A stretch of DNA of 6,928 nt from Pseudomonadota bacterium (lineage in GTDB: Bacteria; Pseudomonadota; Alphaproteobacteria; Kiloniellales; J153): positions 1 to 6,928 of the forward strand of contig JACZWN010000177.1 of NCBI GenBank assembly GCA_022572105.1, given 5' to 3'. Both the position numbers and the translations under genes were made by a program. The notes below the pieces were generated by a model. The model saw only the letters and a program-made list of their open reading frames with translations. It did no database searches and had not been told where the DNA came from. This document shows, in pieces, positions 1 through 6,928 of the stretch. Position 1 is the stretch's first letter; each line of letters opens with the position of its first letter.

Positions 1-18
1 ATACCCCCATTTTGTATG

Positions 19-56
19 TTGCCGCAGAGCCTAAACCATATCTAGATAGGCGGCAA
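19..56. repeat. Inverted repeat enclosing a 10-bp palindrome upstream of vsr
   Basis: TTGCCGC at 19-25 is the exact reverse complement of GCGGCAA at 50-56. The 24-nt space between them holds a separate perfect palindrome, TATCTAGATA, at 39-48. The arms extend outward only by a G-T wobble and one A-T pair. It lies in the AT-rich leader 35 bp before the vsr start. It could be an operator, a hairpin ending an upstream transcript, or the edge of a mobile segment. No run of T follows either arm, so an intrinsic terminator is not well supported. The repeat is seen directly; any role is speculation. Confidence 0.4.
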
Positions 57-60
57 TAAT
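55..60 (+). promoter_or_regulatory. Possible -10 box for vsr
   Basis: AATAAT at 55-60 matches the sigma-70 -10 consensus at five of six positions, and it would give a leader of roughly 23 nt before the vsr ATG. The best -35 at 17-bp spacing (TAAACC, 32-37) matches poorly. The call rests on the -10 alone in AT-rich DNA, where such matches are common by chance. Confidence 0.2.
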
Positions 61-90
61 TGATGAGTTAAGAACAAACAGTGAACATTC

Positions 91-564
91 ATGCCCCCAG
101 TCACCGCGGTTGTCAACCGTAAATCTCCGGCAATTCGACAGAGACAGTGGCCAGGCGTCGATCCGCTACGGTCGAGGACGATGGCCTCGGTACGGCAGAA
201 GCATACGAAGCCCGAGCTGGCGGTAAGAAAGCTGTTGCATCGGTTGGGCTATCGGTACCGTCTGCATGCGGCCGATCTTCGGGGAAAGCCGGACATCGTC
301 TTCAGAAGACGGCGAAAGGCGATCTTCATCCACGGATGCTTCTGGCACGGCCACGACTGCGACCACGGTCGGCGGCAGCCACAGTCCAACCAGGTGTATT
401 GGATCCCTAAGATTGAGAGGAACCGCGAGCGGGACGCTGCGGCGATCACCGCGCTTTCGTCCATGGGCTGGAGCATCAAGATTGTGTGGGAATGCGAGCT
501 ACGGTCCTTCGAGAAGATTGCTGGCGAGTTGGCCGATTTCTTGGGGCCAGCCAAGATTCGCTGA
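91..564 (+). CDS. vsr: Very short patch repair (Vsr) DNA mismatch endonuclease
   Basis: 157-aa Vsr endonuclease. In the studied family the enzyme nicks DNA 5' of the T in a T:G mismatch left by deamination of 5-methylcytosine, starting short-patch repair at cytosine-methylated sites. The family signature RSRTMASVRQKHTKPE spans residues 27-42. By alignment with E. coli Vsr, the catalytic Asp51 is D68 (GKPDIV), His64 and His69 are H81 and H86 in IHGCFWHGHDC (80-90), and the zinc ligands are C83, H88, C90 and C135 (WEC, 133-135). The E. coli Thr63 is Ile80 here. Length is normal. The ATG at 91 is chosen because the signature starts before Met31 and no other in-frame start lies between; its ribosome site is weak. 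GC is visibly lower than in the minus-strand operon. No cytosine methyltransferase is in the window, so the partner is unseen. The family call is firm. Confidence 0.95.
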   Translation: MPPVTAVVNRKSPAIRQRQWPGVDPLRSRTMASVRQKHTKPELAVRKLLHRLGYRYRLHAADLRGKPDIVFRRRRKAIFIHGCFWHGHDCDHGRRQPQSNQVYWIPKIERNRERDAAAITALSSMGWSIKIVWECELRSFEKIAGELADFLGPAKIR

Positions 565-744
565 GGTGGGGGACGCGAACAGCGCCTGGCTGTCCATGGC
601 CGGCGCGCCGGCGACAAGGGCTACCAGGTGCGGCGCAGCCACCGCAGTTACGCCTTCGCCGGCGTGCACGCGATCGGGATTACGGACGGCCAGTGGCAAG
701 GCGGCGCCGACCCGGGCCGCGACGGCATGGCGCTCGAGGTATAA
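565..744 (+). pseudogene. ggt: C-terminal remnant of a gamma-glutamyltransferase
   Basis: The frame after the vsr stop is open to a TAA at 742-744 but has no credible start. From about 613 it reads GDKGYQVRRSHRSYAFAGVH, then the segment ending GGADPGRDGMALEV. This matches the extreme C-terminus of bacterial gamma-glutamyltransferases and related Ntn-hydrolases, whose last ~45 residues contain a YxFGGxHAI-like strand and end in GG(A/S)DPRxDGxA. The catalytic Thr and the rest of the ~500-600 residue enzyme are absent: what lies upstream is vsr, not ggt. The stretch 565-612 resembles nothing I recognise and probably contains the junction. The remnant is in frame with vsr, which may be chance. 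It ends 8 bp before the convergent stop of the molybdenum hydroxylase large subunit. The 5' boundary is approximate. The identification rests on a short motif, so it is likely but not certain. Confidence 0.7.
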
Positions 745-752
745 GGCCGCTC

Positions 753-3082
753 TCATCGCGGTCCTTTCCTGGGTTCGGCTTCGCGTAGCGCCATGACGAT
801 GCGTTCCGGCGTGATCGGCAGCTCGAAGACGCGCCGGCCGATGGCGTCGGCGACCGCATTCGCAATCGCCGGGGCGACCGGGGTCAGCGCCGGCTCGCCG
901 ATGCCCTTGGCGCCGAAGGGGCCGAGGCCGCTGCGCGATTCCAGGATGATCGATTGGACCCTGGGCATGTCCATGGCGGTCGGGATCAGGTACTCGCTGA
1001 ACGACGGCGTCATGAGCTCGCCGTCCCGGTAGATCATGGCCTCGCTCAAGGCGTAGCCCTGGCCTTGCGCGGCGCCGCCCTCGATCTGGCCGGCCACCGC
1101 GGCCGGGTTGATCGCCTGGCCGACGTCGTGGGCGCCGACGCTCTTCAAGACCGTGACCTCGCCGGTCTCGGTATCGACCGCGACCTCGACCGCGTGCGCG
1201 CCGAAGGCGTAATCGGGATGGACCCGGCCCTGGCCGGTCTCCGGGTCGATCTCGCCGGTGAAGGGCGCGCGGAACATGGCCAGCTCCGAGCGGTGGATGC
1301 CTTCGGAGGCGCAGATGCCGACCAGGTCCTTGAGCGCCATGGACTTGTCCGGCGCGTCGATCACGAAGGCTCTGGACTCGGCCAGATCGACCTCGCTTGG
1401 CGCGACCCCGAATTCCTCGGCCGCGCGCCCGATCAGGCGCCCGCGCAGCGCCTCGGCGGCCAGATGCACGGCGTTGCCGGTCATGTAGAGCGCACGCGTC
1501 GCCGTGGTCGTGCCGGCGAGCGGCGTGGTCGCCGAATCGCTGTTGTAGACGGTCACCTCGCCCAAGCTCACGCCGAGCAGCTCGGCGGCGATCTGGGCCA
1601 ACGCCGAGACCTGGCCGGCGCCGATGTCGGTGACCCCCGAGCGCACCACCACGGTGGCGTCGATCTCGACCCCGACCCAGGCCTCGGAGGTGTCGTGCAA
1701 CCAGGTGATGCGGCCGTAGCTCTGCTGGTAGGTCGCCACCCCGCGGCCGATCTTGACCGGCCCATCCTCGGGCGCGCGTTCGCCCAGCGCCGCCCAGGCC
1801 TTGGTCATGCAGTCGTCGGACCAGACCGCGCTCTCGATGGCATAGCCGGTGGCGATCTCGTCGCCGGTGCGCAGGAAGTTGCGGCGCCGGAGCTCCAGGC
1901 GGTCCAGGCCGAGTTCCTTGGCGATCTCGTCCATCTGCTGCTCGTGGGCGACGCAGGCCTGGGCCGCGCCGAAGCCGCGGAAGGCGCTGGTGTACATGTT
2001 GTTGGTGGCGACCGCGCGGGCGTCGATGTGGACGTTGTCGATCCGGTACGGTCCCGGCCCCGCGACCACGGCGTAGAGCAGCACGTAGGGGCTCAGGAAC
2101 ACGTAGGCGCCGGCGTCGGCGGTCATGGTGATTTGGACAGCGGTGATTCTGCCGTCCTGGGTAACCCCGGTGCGGTGGGTGATCACGAAGGGGTGGCGCT
2201 TGCCGTGACCGAAGAAGGAGTCCTCGCGGGTGTAGGCCAGGCGCACCGGCCGCCCCGTCGCCTGGGCCAGCAGCGCCAGGTAGATCTCGACGGTCACGTC
2301 CTCCTTGCCGCCGAAGCCGCCGCCGACCATGGAGCCCAGGATGCGGACCTGGTTGTGCGCCACGCCCAGGGCATCGGCGATGGCGCGGAAATGCTCGATC
2401 ACCTGGGTCGAGACCCGGATGTTGATGACCTCGTTCTCGTCGACCCAGGCCAGCCCGACCTCGGGCTCGAGGAAGGCGTGCTCGACGAACTGGGTGCGGA
2501 AGGTGTTCTCGACGACGCGCTCGGCCTCGGCGAAGCCCGCCTCCAGGTCGCCCTTGCGCACCTTGTAGGTGGCCACCACGTTGTCCGTGCCCTGGACAAT
2601 GGGCGCGCCCGGCTTGAGCGCCTCCACGGGATCGAACACGCCGGGCAGCGGCTCCAGGTCGTATTCGATCAGGTCCGCGGCCCGCTCGGCCAGCGCCAGG
2701 GTCTCGGCCGCGATCAGCGCCAGCGGCTCGCCGTGGTAGCGGACCCGCTCGCGCACCAGGATCTGCTGGTCGGTGGCGAGGCGCTTGCGCCCGGTCTGGC
2801 CCGGGATGTCGGTCGCCGCGCGGCGGTCGGCGAGGTCGGCGGCGGTCAGCACGCAGACCACGCCCTCGAGCGCGCGTGCCTTGGCCGCGTCGAGGCGCGT
2901 GAGCCGCGCGCTGGCCTTGGGCGCGCGCAGCACCTTGGCGTGCAGCATGTTGGGCATGACGTGGTCGCCGGCGAAGCGGGTGCGCCCTTGCGCCTTGCCC
3001 GGCACGTCGGTGCGCACCAGCGGCTTGCCGACCTGGCGCAGGTTGACGTTCGGCGCCCGGGTCCAGTCCTGGGGCGCGCCGG

Positions 3083-3086
<4 letters not shown>
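753..3086 (-). CDS. Molybdenum hydroxylase large (molybdopterin-binding) subunit, xanthine dehydrogenase family
   Basis: 777-aa catalytic subunit of a three-subunit (L-M-S) molybdenum hydroxylase, which hydroxylates a carbon next to nitrogen or an aldehyde using water. The N-terminal aldehyde oxidase/xanthine dehydrogenase a/b hammerhead domain covers about residues 28-140, and the two molybdopterin-binding domains about 155-400 and 420-740. Visible motifs are STQ (226-228), GGGFGGKE (255-262), AFRGFG (368-373), DIGAGQ (487-492) and GAKGIGEP (725-732) with the catalytic Glu731. Q228, E262, R370 and E731 appear to match bovine xanthine dehydrogenase Gln767, Glu802, Arg880 and Glu1261. The CO-dehydrogenase loop with its active-site Cys is absent, so this is not a CO dehydrogenase. 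The ATG at 3086 is chosen over a longer open frame because the family N-terminus begins there, a GGAG lies 8 nt upstream, and it overlaps the small-subunit stop. The substrate is unknown. Confidence 0.93.
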
Positions 3087-3571
<485 letters not shown>

Positions 3572-3580
3572 GTCTGGTCC

Positions 3581-3586
3581 CCTCCT
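3581..3586 (-). promoter_or_regulatory. Strong Shine-Dalgarno of the [2Fe-2S] subunit
   Basis: Read on the minus strand, TAAGGAGG spans 3588-3581, so AGGAGG (3586-3581) overlaps the TAA stop of the FAD subunit and lies 9 nt before the ATG at 3571. It is a full consensus match and the strongest ribosome site in the window. It fits a need for ample small subunit, and it settles the start. Confidence 0.8.
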
Positions 3587-4461
3587 TAGGTTAACCGCTC
3601 CCAAGCCTGGGTCACGAGCCGCCGGGTCAGGGCGTGCACGCAGTGGCGCCGGTACTCGGCCGAGGCGCGGATGTCGTCGATCGGGTCCACGTCGTCGACG
3701 GCCTGGCGCGCGGCGGCGTCGATCAGTTCCGGTGTCAGGGCCTGCCCGCACAGCATCGCCTCGGCCGCGGTCGCGCGTTTGACGATCGGCGCCACCGCGC
3801 CGAGGGCGATGCGCGCCGTGCCGCATTTGCCGTCCTCGGCGGCGAGCGCGACCGCGACGCCGACCACGGTGATCGCGTCGCCCTTGCGCAGCGCCAGCTT
3901 GTAAAAACGGTTGCTGGAATGGGCCGGCGGGATATCCCAGGCGATCTCGGTCATGAGCTCGCCCGGCGCGCGGGCGTCCCGCTTGTAGCCGAGGAAGAAT
4001 TCGGAGAGCGGCACCACGCGCGTGCCGGACGGGCTCGCGAGCGTCACCTCGGCGTCCAGTGCGAGCAGCGCCGGCACCGCGTCGGCGGCCGGCGATCCGC
4101 TGCAGATGTTGCCGGCCACCGTGGCGGCGTTGCGCACCATCTGGCCGCCGAAGACCCGGGCCTGATCCACCAGGCTGGGCGCGTGCCCGGCCAGGTCCGG
4201 GTGGCGCAGGATGTCGCTCATGGTCGTGCGCGCGCCCATGCGCACGCGGCCGTCCGCGATCCGGATGCCGCGCAAGCCGTCGAGCCTGCCCAAGCCCACC
4301 AGCCTGGACGGCGCCACGCGCCGCGCGCGCAGGTCGACGATCATGTTGGTGCCGCCGGCGAGCGGCTGCGTGCCGCCGTTCCCGCCCCCGACCGCGCCCG
4401 CGAGCGCCTCCAGCGCCTCGTCCAGGGTCTCGGGGATGACCAGATCGAAGTCCGCGTACAT
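3586..4461 (-). CDS. Molybdenum hydroxylase medium (FAD-binding) subunit
   Basis: 291-aa flavoprotein subunit of the CoxM/xanthine dehydrogenase FAD type. It takes electrons from the iron-sulfur subunit and hands them to the final acceptor. The N-terminal FAD-binding (PCMH-type) domain covers about 1-175, with PLAGGTN at 33-39 and ATVAGNICSGSPAAD at 113-127, the two loops that hold FAD in this family. The C-terminal CO-dehydrogenase flavoprotein domain runs from about 185 (RFYKLALRKGDA) to the end, with the usual closing helix around SAEYRRHCVHAL (267-278). Length is normal. The ATG at 4461 directly precedes the typical opening and has a GGAG 9 nt upstream. It lies 33 bp after the SDR stop, the widest gap in the operon. 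The acceptor (NAD, quinone or other) cannot be read from the sequence. Confidence 0.94.
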   Translation of the reverse strand: MYADFDLVIPETLDEALEALAGAVGGGNGGTQPLAGGTNMIVDLRARRVAPSRLVGLGRLDGLRGIRIADGRVRMGARTTMSDILRHPDLAGHAPSLVDQARVFGGQMVRNAATVAGNICSGSPAADAVPALLALDAEVTLASPSGTRVVPLSEFFLGYKRDARAPGELMTEIAWDIPPAHSSNRFYKLALRKGDAITVVGVAVALAAEDGKCGTARIALGAVAPIVKRATAAEAMLCGQALTPELIDAAARQAVDDVDPIDDIRASAEYRRHCVHALTRRLVTQAWERLT

Positions 4462-4470
4462 GCCGTCCGT

Positions 4471-4490
4471 CTCCGCCCGCAGCGCTCCTT
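4471..4490 (-). promoter_or_regulatory. Ribosome binding site region of the FAD subunit
   Basis: Two purine-rich sites lie in the 33-bp gap after the SDR stop. AAGGAG at 4490-4485 is too far from the ATG (23 nt) to serve it. GGAG at 4474-4471 sits 9 nt from the ATG at 4461 and is the likely site. I see no start codon that would use the upstream one. Confidence 0.5.
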
Positions 4491-4494
4491 GGTA

Positions 4495-5277
4495 TTAGAC
4501 GTCCCAGCCGCCGTCGACGGTCAGCTCCTGGCCGGTGATGTTGCGGGCCTCGTCGCTGGCCAGGAACAGGACCGCATCGGCCACGTCCTGGGGCGTGGTC
4601 ACGGACTCGAGCGCCATCTCGTCGACGTATTCCTGATAGACCCGCTCCTTGGTCCAGCCGCGCGTCCGCGCCTTTTCCTCGCACAGCTTGTCCATGCGCG
4701 GGGTCTCGACGATGCCGGGCATGACCACGTTGACGTTGACGCCGTACTCGCCGGCGTCCAGCGCCACCGTGCGCGTCAGCCCGCGCACGCCCCACTTGGA
4801 CGAGCTGTAGGCGGCGCGGTACTTGTAGCCGCGCGTGCCCGAGGTGCCGCCGATGTTGACGATCTTGCCGCTCCGCCGCGCGATCATGGTGGGGATCACG
4901 TGCTTGATCGGCAGGAAGGTGCCCTTGATGTTGGAGTCGATGACGTGGGAGAAGTCCTCGGCCGCGATTTCCCAGGCCGGGGTCTCGATCGGGCCGGTGA
5001 CGCCGGCCACGTTGACCAGAATGTCGATGCGGCCCTCGAAGAAGGCCTTGGCGCGCTCGGCCATGGCCGCGACCTGGGCCTCGTCGGTCACATCCGCCGC
5101 CACCACCTCGGCGCGCCGGCCGAGCGCGCGCACTTGGGCCGCGACCTCGTCGAGCGCCGCGGTGTCGCGCGCGGTCAGCACCAGATCGGCGCCCTCGCGG
5201 GCGAGCGTGAGGGTGATCGCCGCGCCCATGCCCTTGGCCGCGCCGGTGACGATGGCGTTCTTGTTCTTCAGCCGCAT
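4495..5277 (-). CDS. Short-chain dehydrogenase/reductase (classical SDR)
   Basis: 260-aa NAD(P)-dependent oxidoreductase with a Rossmann fold, expected to be a soluble cytoplasmic tetramer. The cofactor motif TGAAKGMG is at 11-18, D62 in the AADVT segment (60-64) fits the adenine-pocket Asp, NVAG (89-92) replaces the usual NNAG, N116 is the structural Asn, and YSSSK (157-161) holds the catalytic Tyr and Lys. The position 13 residues before Tyr157, normally the catalytic Ser, is Gly144 (NIGGTSG, 141-147); T145 or S146 may stand in. The tail ITGQELTVDGGWDV is typical of the family. R37 after the second strand leans toward NADP, but weakly. The ATG at 5277 has AAGGA 8 nt upstream; the longer frame before it lies inside hyuB. 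It presumably acts on an alcohol or ketone intermediate of the operon's pathway; its substrate is not predictable. Confidence 0.92.
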   Translation of the reverse strand: MRLKNKNAIVTGAAKGMGAAITLTLAREGADLVLTARDTAALDEVAAQVRALGRRAEVVAADVTDEAQVAAMAERAKAFFEGRIDILVNVAGVTGPIETPAWEIAAEDFSHVIDSNIKGTFLPIKHVIPTMIARRSGKIVNIGGTSGTRGYKYRAAYSSSKWGVRGLTRTVALDAGEYGVNVNVVMPGIVETPRMDKLCEEKARTRGWTKERVYQEYVDEMALESVTTPQDVADAVLFLASDEARNITGQELTVDGGWDV

Positions 5278-5285
5278 CCCTGCCG

Positions 5286-5290
5286 TCCTT
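5286..5290 (-). promoter_or_regulatory. Ribosome binding site of the SDR
   Basis: AAGGA at 5290-5286 on the minus strand is 8 nt from the ATG at 5277 and lies within the 19-bp gap after the hyuB stop. It supports the short 260-residue start over the upstream Arg-rich extension. Confidence 0.6.
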
Positions 5291-5296
5291 CCCGTC

Positions 5297-6928
5297 TTAT
5301 ACCTTATCCGTCCGGCCCGGCGCCTCGCCCGGCGCCGCGTCCGGCACCGCGTCCGGCGGCGCGCCGTAGCCACCGCCGCCGCAGCTATCGAGGATCACCA
5401 GGTCGCCGCGCGCCAGGCGAACGTTGGCCTTGCCGGGCAATATGTAAGGCTCACCCGAGGCCGGCACCACCTTAACCCGAAACAACGCCCCCGGCGCGCC
5501 CCCTTGCAGGCCGTAAGGCGGCACCACGGCGCGCTCGAACATGGAGGTCAGCGACATCTCCTCGGCCAGCACCCGGTATTCCCGGTGCAGGCCCTCGCCG
5601 CCCTTGTGCGCGCCTTGGCCGCCCGAGCCGTGGCGCAAGCGTTGGCATTCGACCCGGATCGGATACTCGGCCTCGATCACCTCGGCCGGGGTGTTCATGA
5701 CGTTGGACATATGGACGCGCACCACCGGCGCTCCGTCGCGGTCCGCGCGCGCGCCCTCGCCGCCGCCGTGGGTCTCGTAGAACGTGGTCCACTGGCCGTC
5801 CGCGCGGGTGCCGGCGAACAGCAGCAGGCCCGAGGTGGTCGGCCCGCCGGCCGTCAGGCGCTCGGGCACCGCCGGCTCGAGCGCCTTGAAGATGGCGTCG
5901 GCGGCCCGCTGCGAGGTTTCGTGGTTGCCGCCGACCACCGGGCGCTCGGGACCGGGGTCGAACACCGAGCCGGGCCGGGTGATCACGGTGAGCGGCCGGT
6001 AGCAGCCGCCGTTGGGCTGGATATCCGGGCCGACCAGGGCCTTGACGGCGTAGAACACCGAGGCCGCGGCGATGAAGGGCGTGGTGTTGAGCGGCCCGCG
6101 CGCGGCATCGCCCGAGGCCGAGAAGTCGAACACCGCCCGGTCCTCGGTCAGCTCGATGCGCACCCGGATCGGCAGCGGTGGGCCGCCGGCGCCGTCGTCG
6201 TCGAGCCAGTCCTCGCCCTCGTAGATTCCCCGGGGCAGGCGGGCGAGGGCCGCGCGCATCTGGGCCTCGGCGCGGTCGTGCAATTGGCCGATCGCGGCCT
6301 CGACGGTCTCGGCGCCGTGGCGCGCGAAGACCTCGTGCAGACGCTGCTCGGCCAGCCGGGTCGCGGCCATCTGGGCCAGGATGTCGCCCCGGCGCTCCTC
6401 GGCGCCGCGCACATTCGCGAGCACCAGGCCGAGCTTCTCCTCGTCGGGCCCCTCGGCCGCGAACAGGCGCAGGGGCGGGATGCGCAGGCCCTCCTGCCAG
6501 GCGTCGGTGGCCGAGGCCAGGTAGCTGCCCGGCACCGCGCCGCCGATGTCGGCCCAATGGGCGAGGCTGACCGCATAGGCGGCGATGCGCCCGTCGACGA
6601 ACACCGGGCGGATCGCCTTCACGTCGGGCAGATGGTTGCCGCCGACCTCGGGCAGGTTGAGGAACCAGACGTCGCCCGGCGCCAAGCGTTCGGCCGGCAC
6701 GCGCTTCAGGAACTCCTTCACCGTGAAGTTCATGACCCCCAGGTGTATGGGGATGTCGCGGCCCTGGGCGATCAATTCGCCCGAGGCGTCGGTCAGCGCC
6801 GAGGACAGGTCGCCGGCCTCGCGCAACAGCGGCGAGCGCGCCGCGCGCATGACCACCAGCGACATCTCCTCGGCGATCGCCGAGAGCATGTTGCGGATCA
6901 CCTCGAGGGTGAAGGGATCGACGGTCGC
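5297..6928 (-). CDS. hyuB: Hydantoinase B/oxoprolinase family subunit (HyuB), 5' end beyond the window
   Basis: 543 residues are visible, and the frame is open to the right edge. The first visible residues, ATVDPFTLEVIRNM, match the usual HyuB opening just after its Met, so only a few codons are missing and an internal GTG at 6901 is not the start. HyuB pairs with HyuA in ATP-dependent hydrolysis of cyclic amides (hydantoins, 5-oxoproline, lactams); relatives form acetone and acetophenone carboxylases. Landmarks, numbered from the edge: NLPEVGGNHLPD (91-102), HWADIGG (124-130), GGNHETSQ (333-340), THGGGEGAR (386-394), NTPAEVIEAEYPIRVE (412-427), SGGQGAHKGGEGL (435-447) and DSCGGGGYG (514-522). 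NLPE replaces the common ND-P-Y/F in the first loop, which suggests a divergent subfamily. The last ~20 residues are Pro/Ala-rich with a PDA(A/V) repeat. It is the most upstream gene of the operon in view; hyuA is expected just outside. Confidence 0.93.
   Translation of the reverse strand, partial: ATVDPFTLEVIRNMLSAIAEEMSLVVMRAARSPLLREAGDLSSALTDASGELIAQGRDIPIHLGVMNFTVKEFLKRVPAERLAPGDVWFLNLPEVGGNHLPDVKAIRPVFVDGRIAAYAVSLAHWADIGGAVPGSYLASATDAWQEGLRIPPLRLFAAEGPDEEKLGLVLANVRGAEERRGDILAQMAATRLAEQRLHEVFARHGAETVEAAIGQLHDRAEAQMRAALARLPRGIYEGEDWLDDDGAGGPPLPIRVRIELTEDRAVFDFSASGDAARGPLNTTPFIAAASVFYAVKALVGPDIQPNGGCYRPLTVITRPGSVFDPGPERPVVGGNHETSQRAADAIFKALEPAVPERLTAGGPTTSGLLLFAGTRADGQWTTFYETHGGGEGARADRDGAPVVRVHMSNVMNTPAEVIEAEYPIRVECQRLRHGSGGQGAHKGGEGLHREYRVLAEEMSLTSMFERAVVPPYGLQGGAPGALFRVKVVPASGEPYILPGKANVRLARGDLVILDSCGGGGYGAPPDAVPDAAPGEAPGRTDKV
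5335..5358. repeat. 12-bp tandem duplication in the hyuB 3' end
   Basis: CCGCGTCCGGC occurs at 5335-5345 and again at 5347-5357, a two-copy tandem repeat of period 12. In protein it encodes PDAV-PDAA in the disordered-looking tail after the last conserved HyuB motif. The period keeps the frame, so it is likely harmless slippage. Confidence 0.55.

Noticed and set aside
743..773. Possible terminator hairpin between the converging ggt remnant and Mo large subunit
   Set aside because: The best stem is four G/C pairs (CCGC/GCGG) with a mismatch beyond and no T run, and it straddles the stop codon of the large subunit. It is not convincing as a terminator.
3634..5475. 613-codon open frame on the plus strand opposite the FAD subunit and SDR
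   Set aside because: It spans two real minus-strand genes and the gap between them, has the same His/Arg/Ala/Asp-rich composition, and shows no motif. It is a GC artefact.
5472..6557. 361-codon minus frame inside hyuB
   Set aside because: It is a shifted-frame shadow of hyuB, Arg/Gly/Pro-rich, with no motifs, while the hyuB frame carries all family landmarks.

Overview
The window is high-GC bacterial DNA. It holds two unrelated parts that meet head-to-head near position 750. The GC-rich codon usage and the catabolic gene types suggest a soil or aquatic proteobacterium, perhaps an alphaproteobacterium. No gene in the window is diagnostic of a taxon.

Left part (1-744, plus strand). An AT-rich leader (1-90, 36 of 90 bases are G or C) carries a small inverted repeat around a 10-bp palindrome. 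It is followed by a complete very short patch repair endonuclease gene, vsr (91-564), with every catalytic and zinc-binding residue in place. After its stop comes a short degraded stretch (565-744) that encodes only the last ~45 residues of a gamma-glutamyltransferase. The rest of that enzyme is missing, so this looks like the junction where a lower-GC segment carrying vsr joined the host chromosome.

Right part (753-6928, minus strand). Five tightly packed genes form one apparent operon, read from right to left. They are a hydantoinase B/oxoprolinase-type subunit (hyuB, its first few codons beyond the right edge), a classical short-chain dehydrogenase/reductase, and the three subunits of a molybdenum hydroxylase of the xanthine dehydrogenase family: FAD (M), 2x[2Fe-2S] (S) and molybdopterin (L). 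Gaps are 19, 33, 14 and -4 bp, and each downstream gene has its own Shine-Dalgarno sequence.

How the genes may work together (inference). A molybdenum hydroxylase adds oxygen from water to an electron-poor carbon, often in an N-heterocycle. HyuA/HyuB-type enzymes open cyclic amides with ATP. An SDR oxidises or reduces an alcohol/carbonyl intermediate. Together they read as a catabolic cassette for a small N-heterocycle or cyclic amide. The Mo subunit keeps the xanthine-dehydrogenase-type substrate-binding Glu and Arg rather than the CO-dehydrogenase active-site loop. The substrate cannot be named from sequence. No hyuA, transporter, regulator or Mo-cofactor insertion gene lies in the window; the first would be expected just beyond position 6928.

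No tRNA, rRNA, CRISPR array, transposase or convincing terminator was seen. Apart from 1-90 and the degraded 565-752 stretch, the window is essentially all coding.
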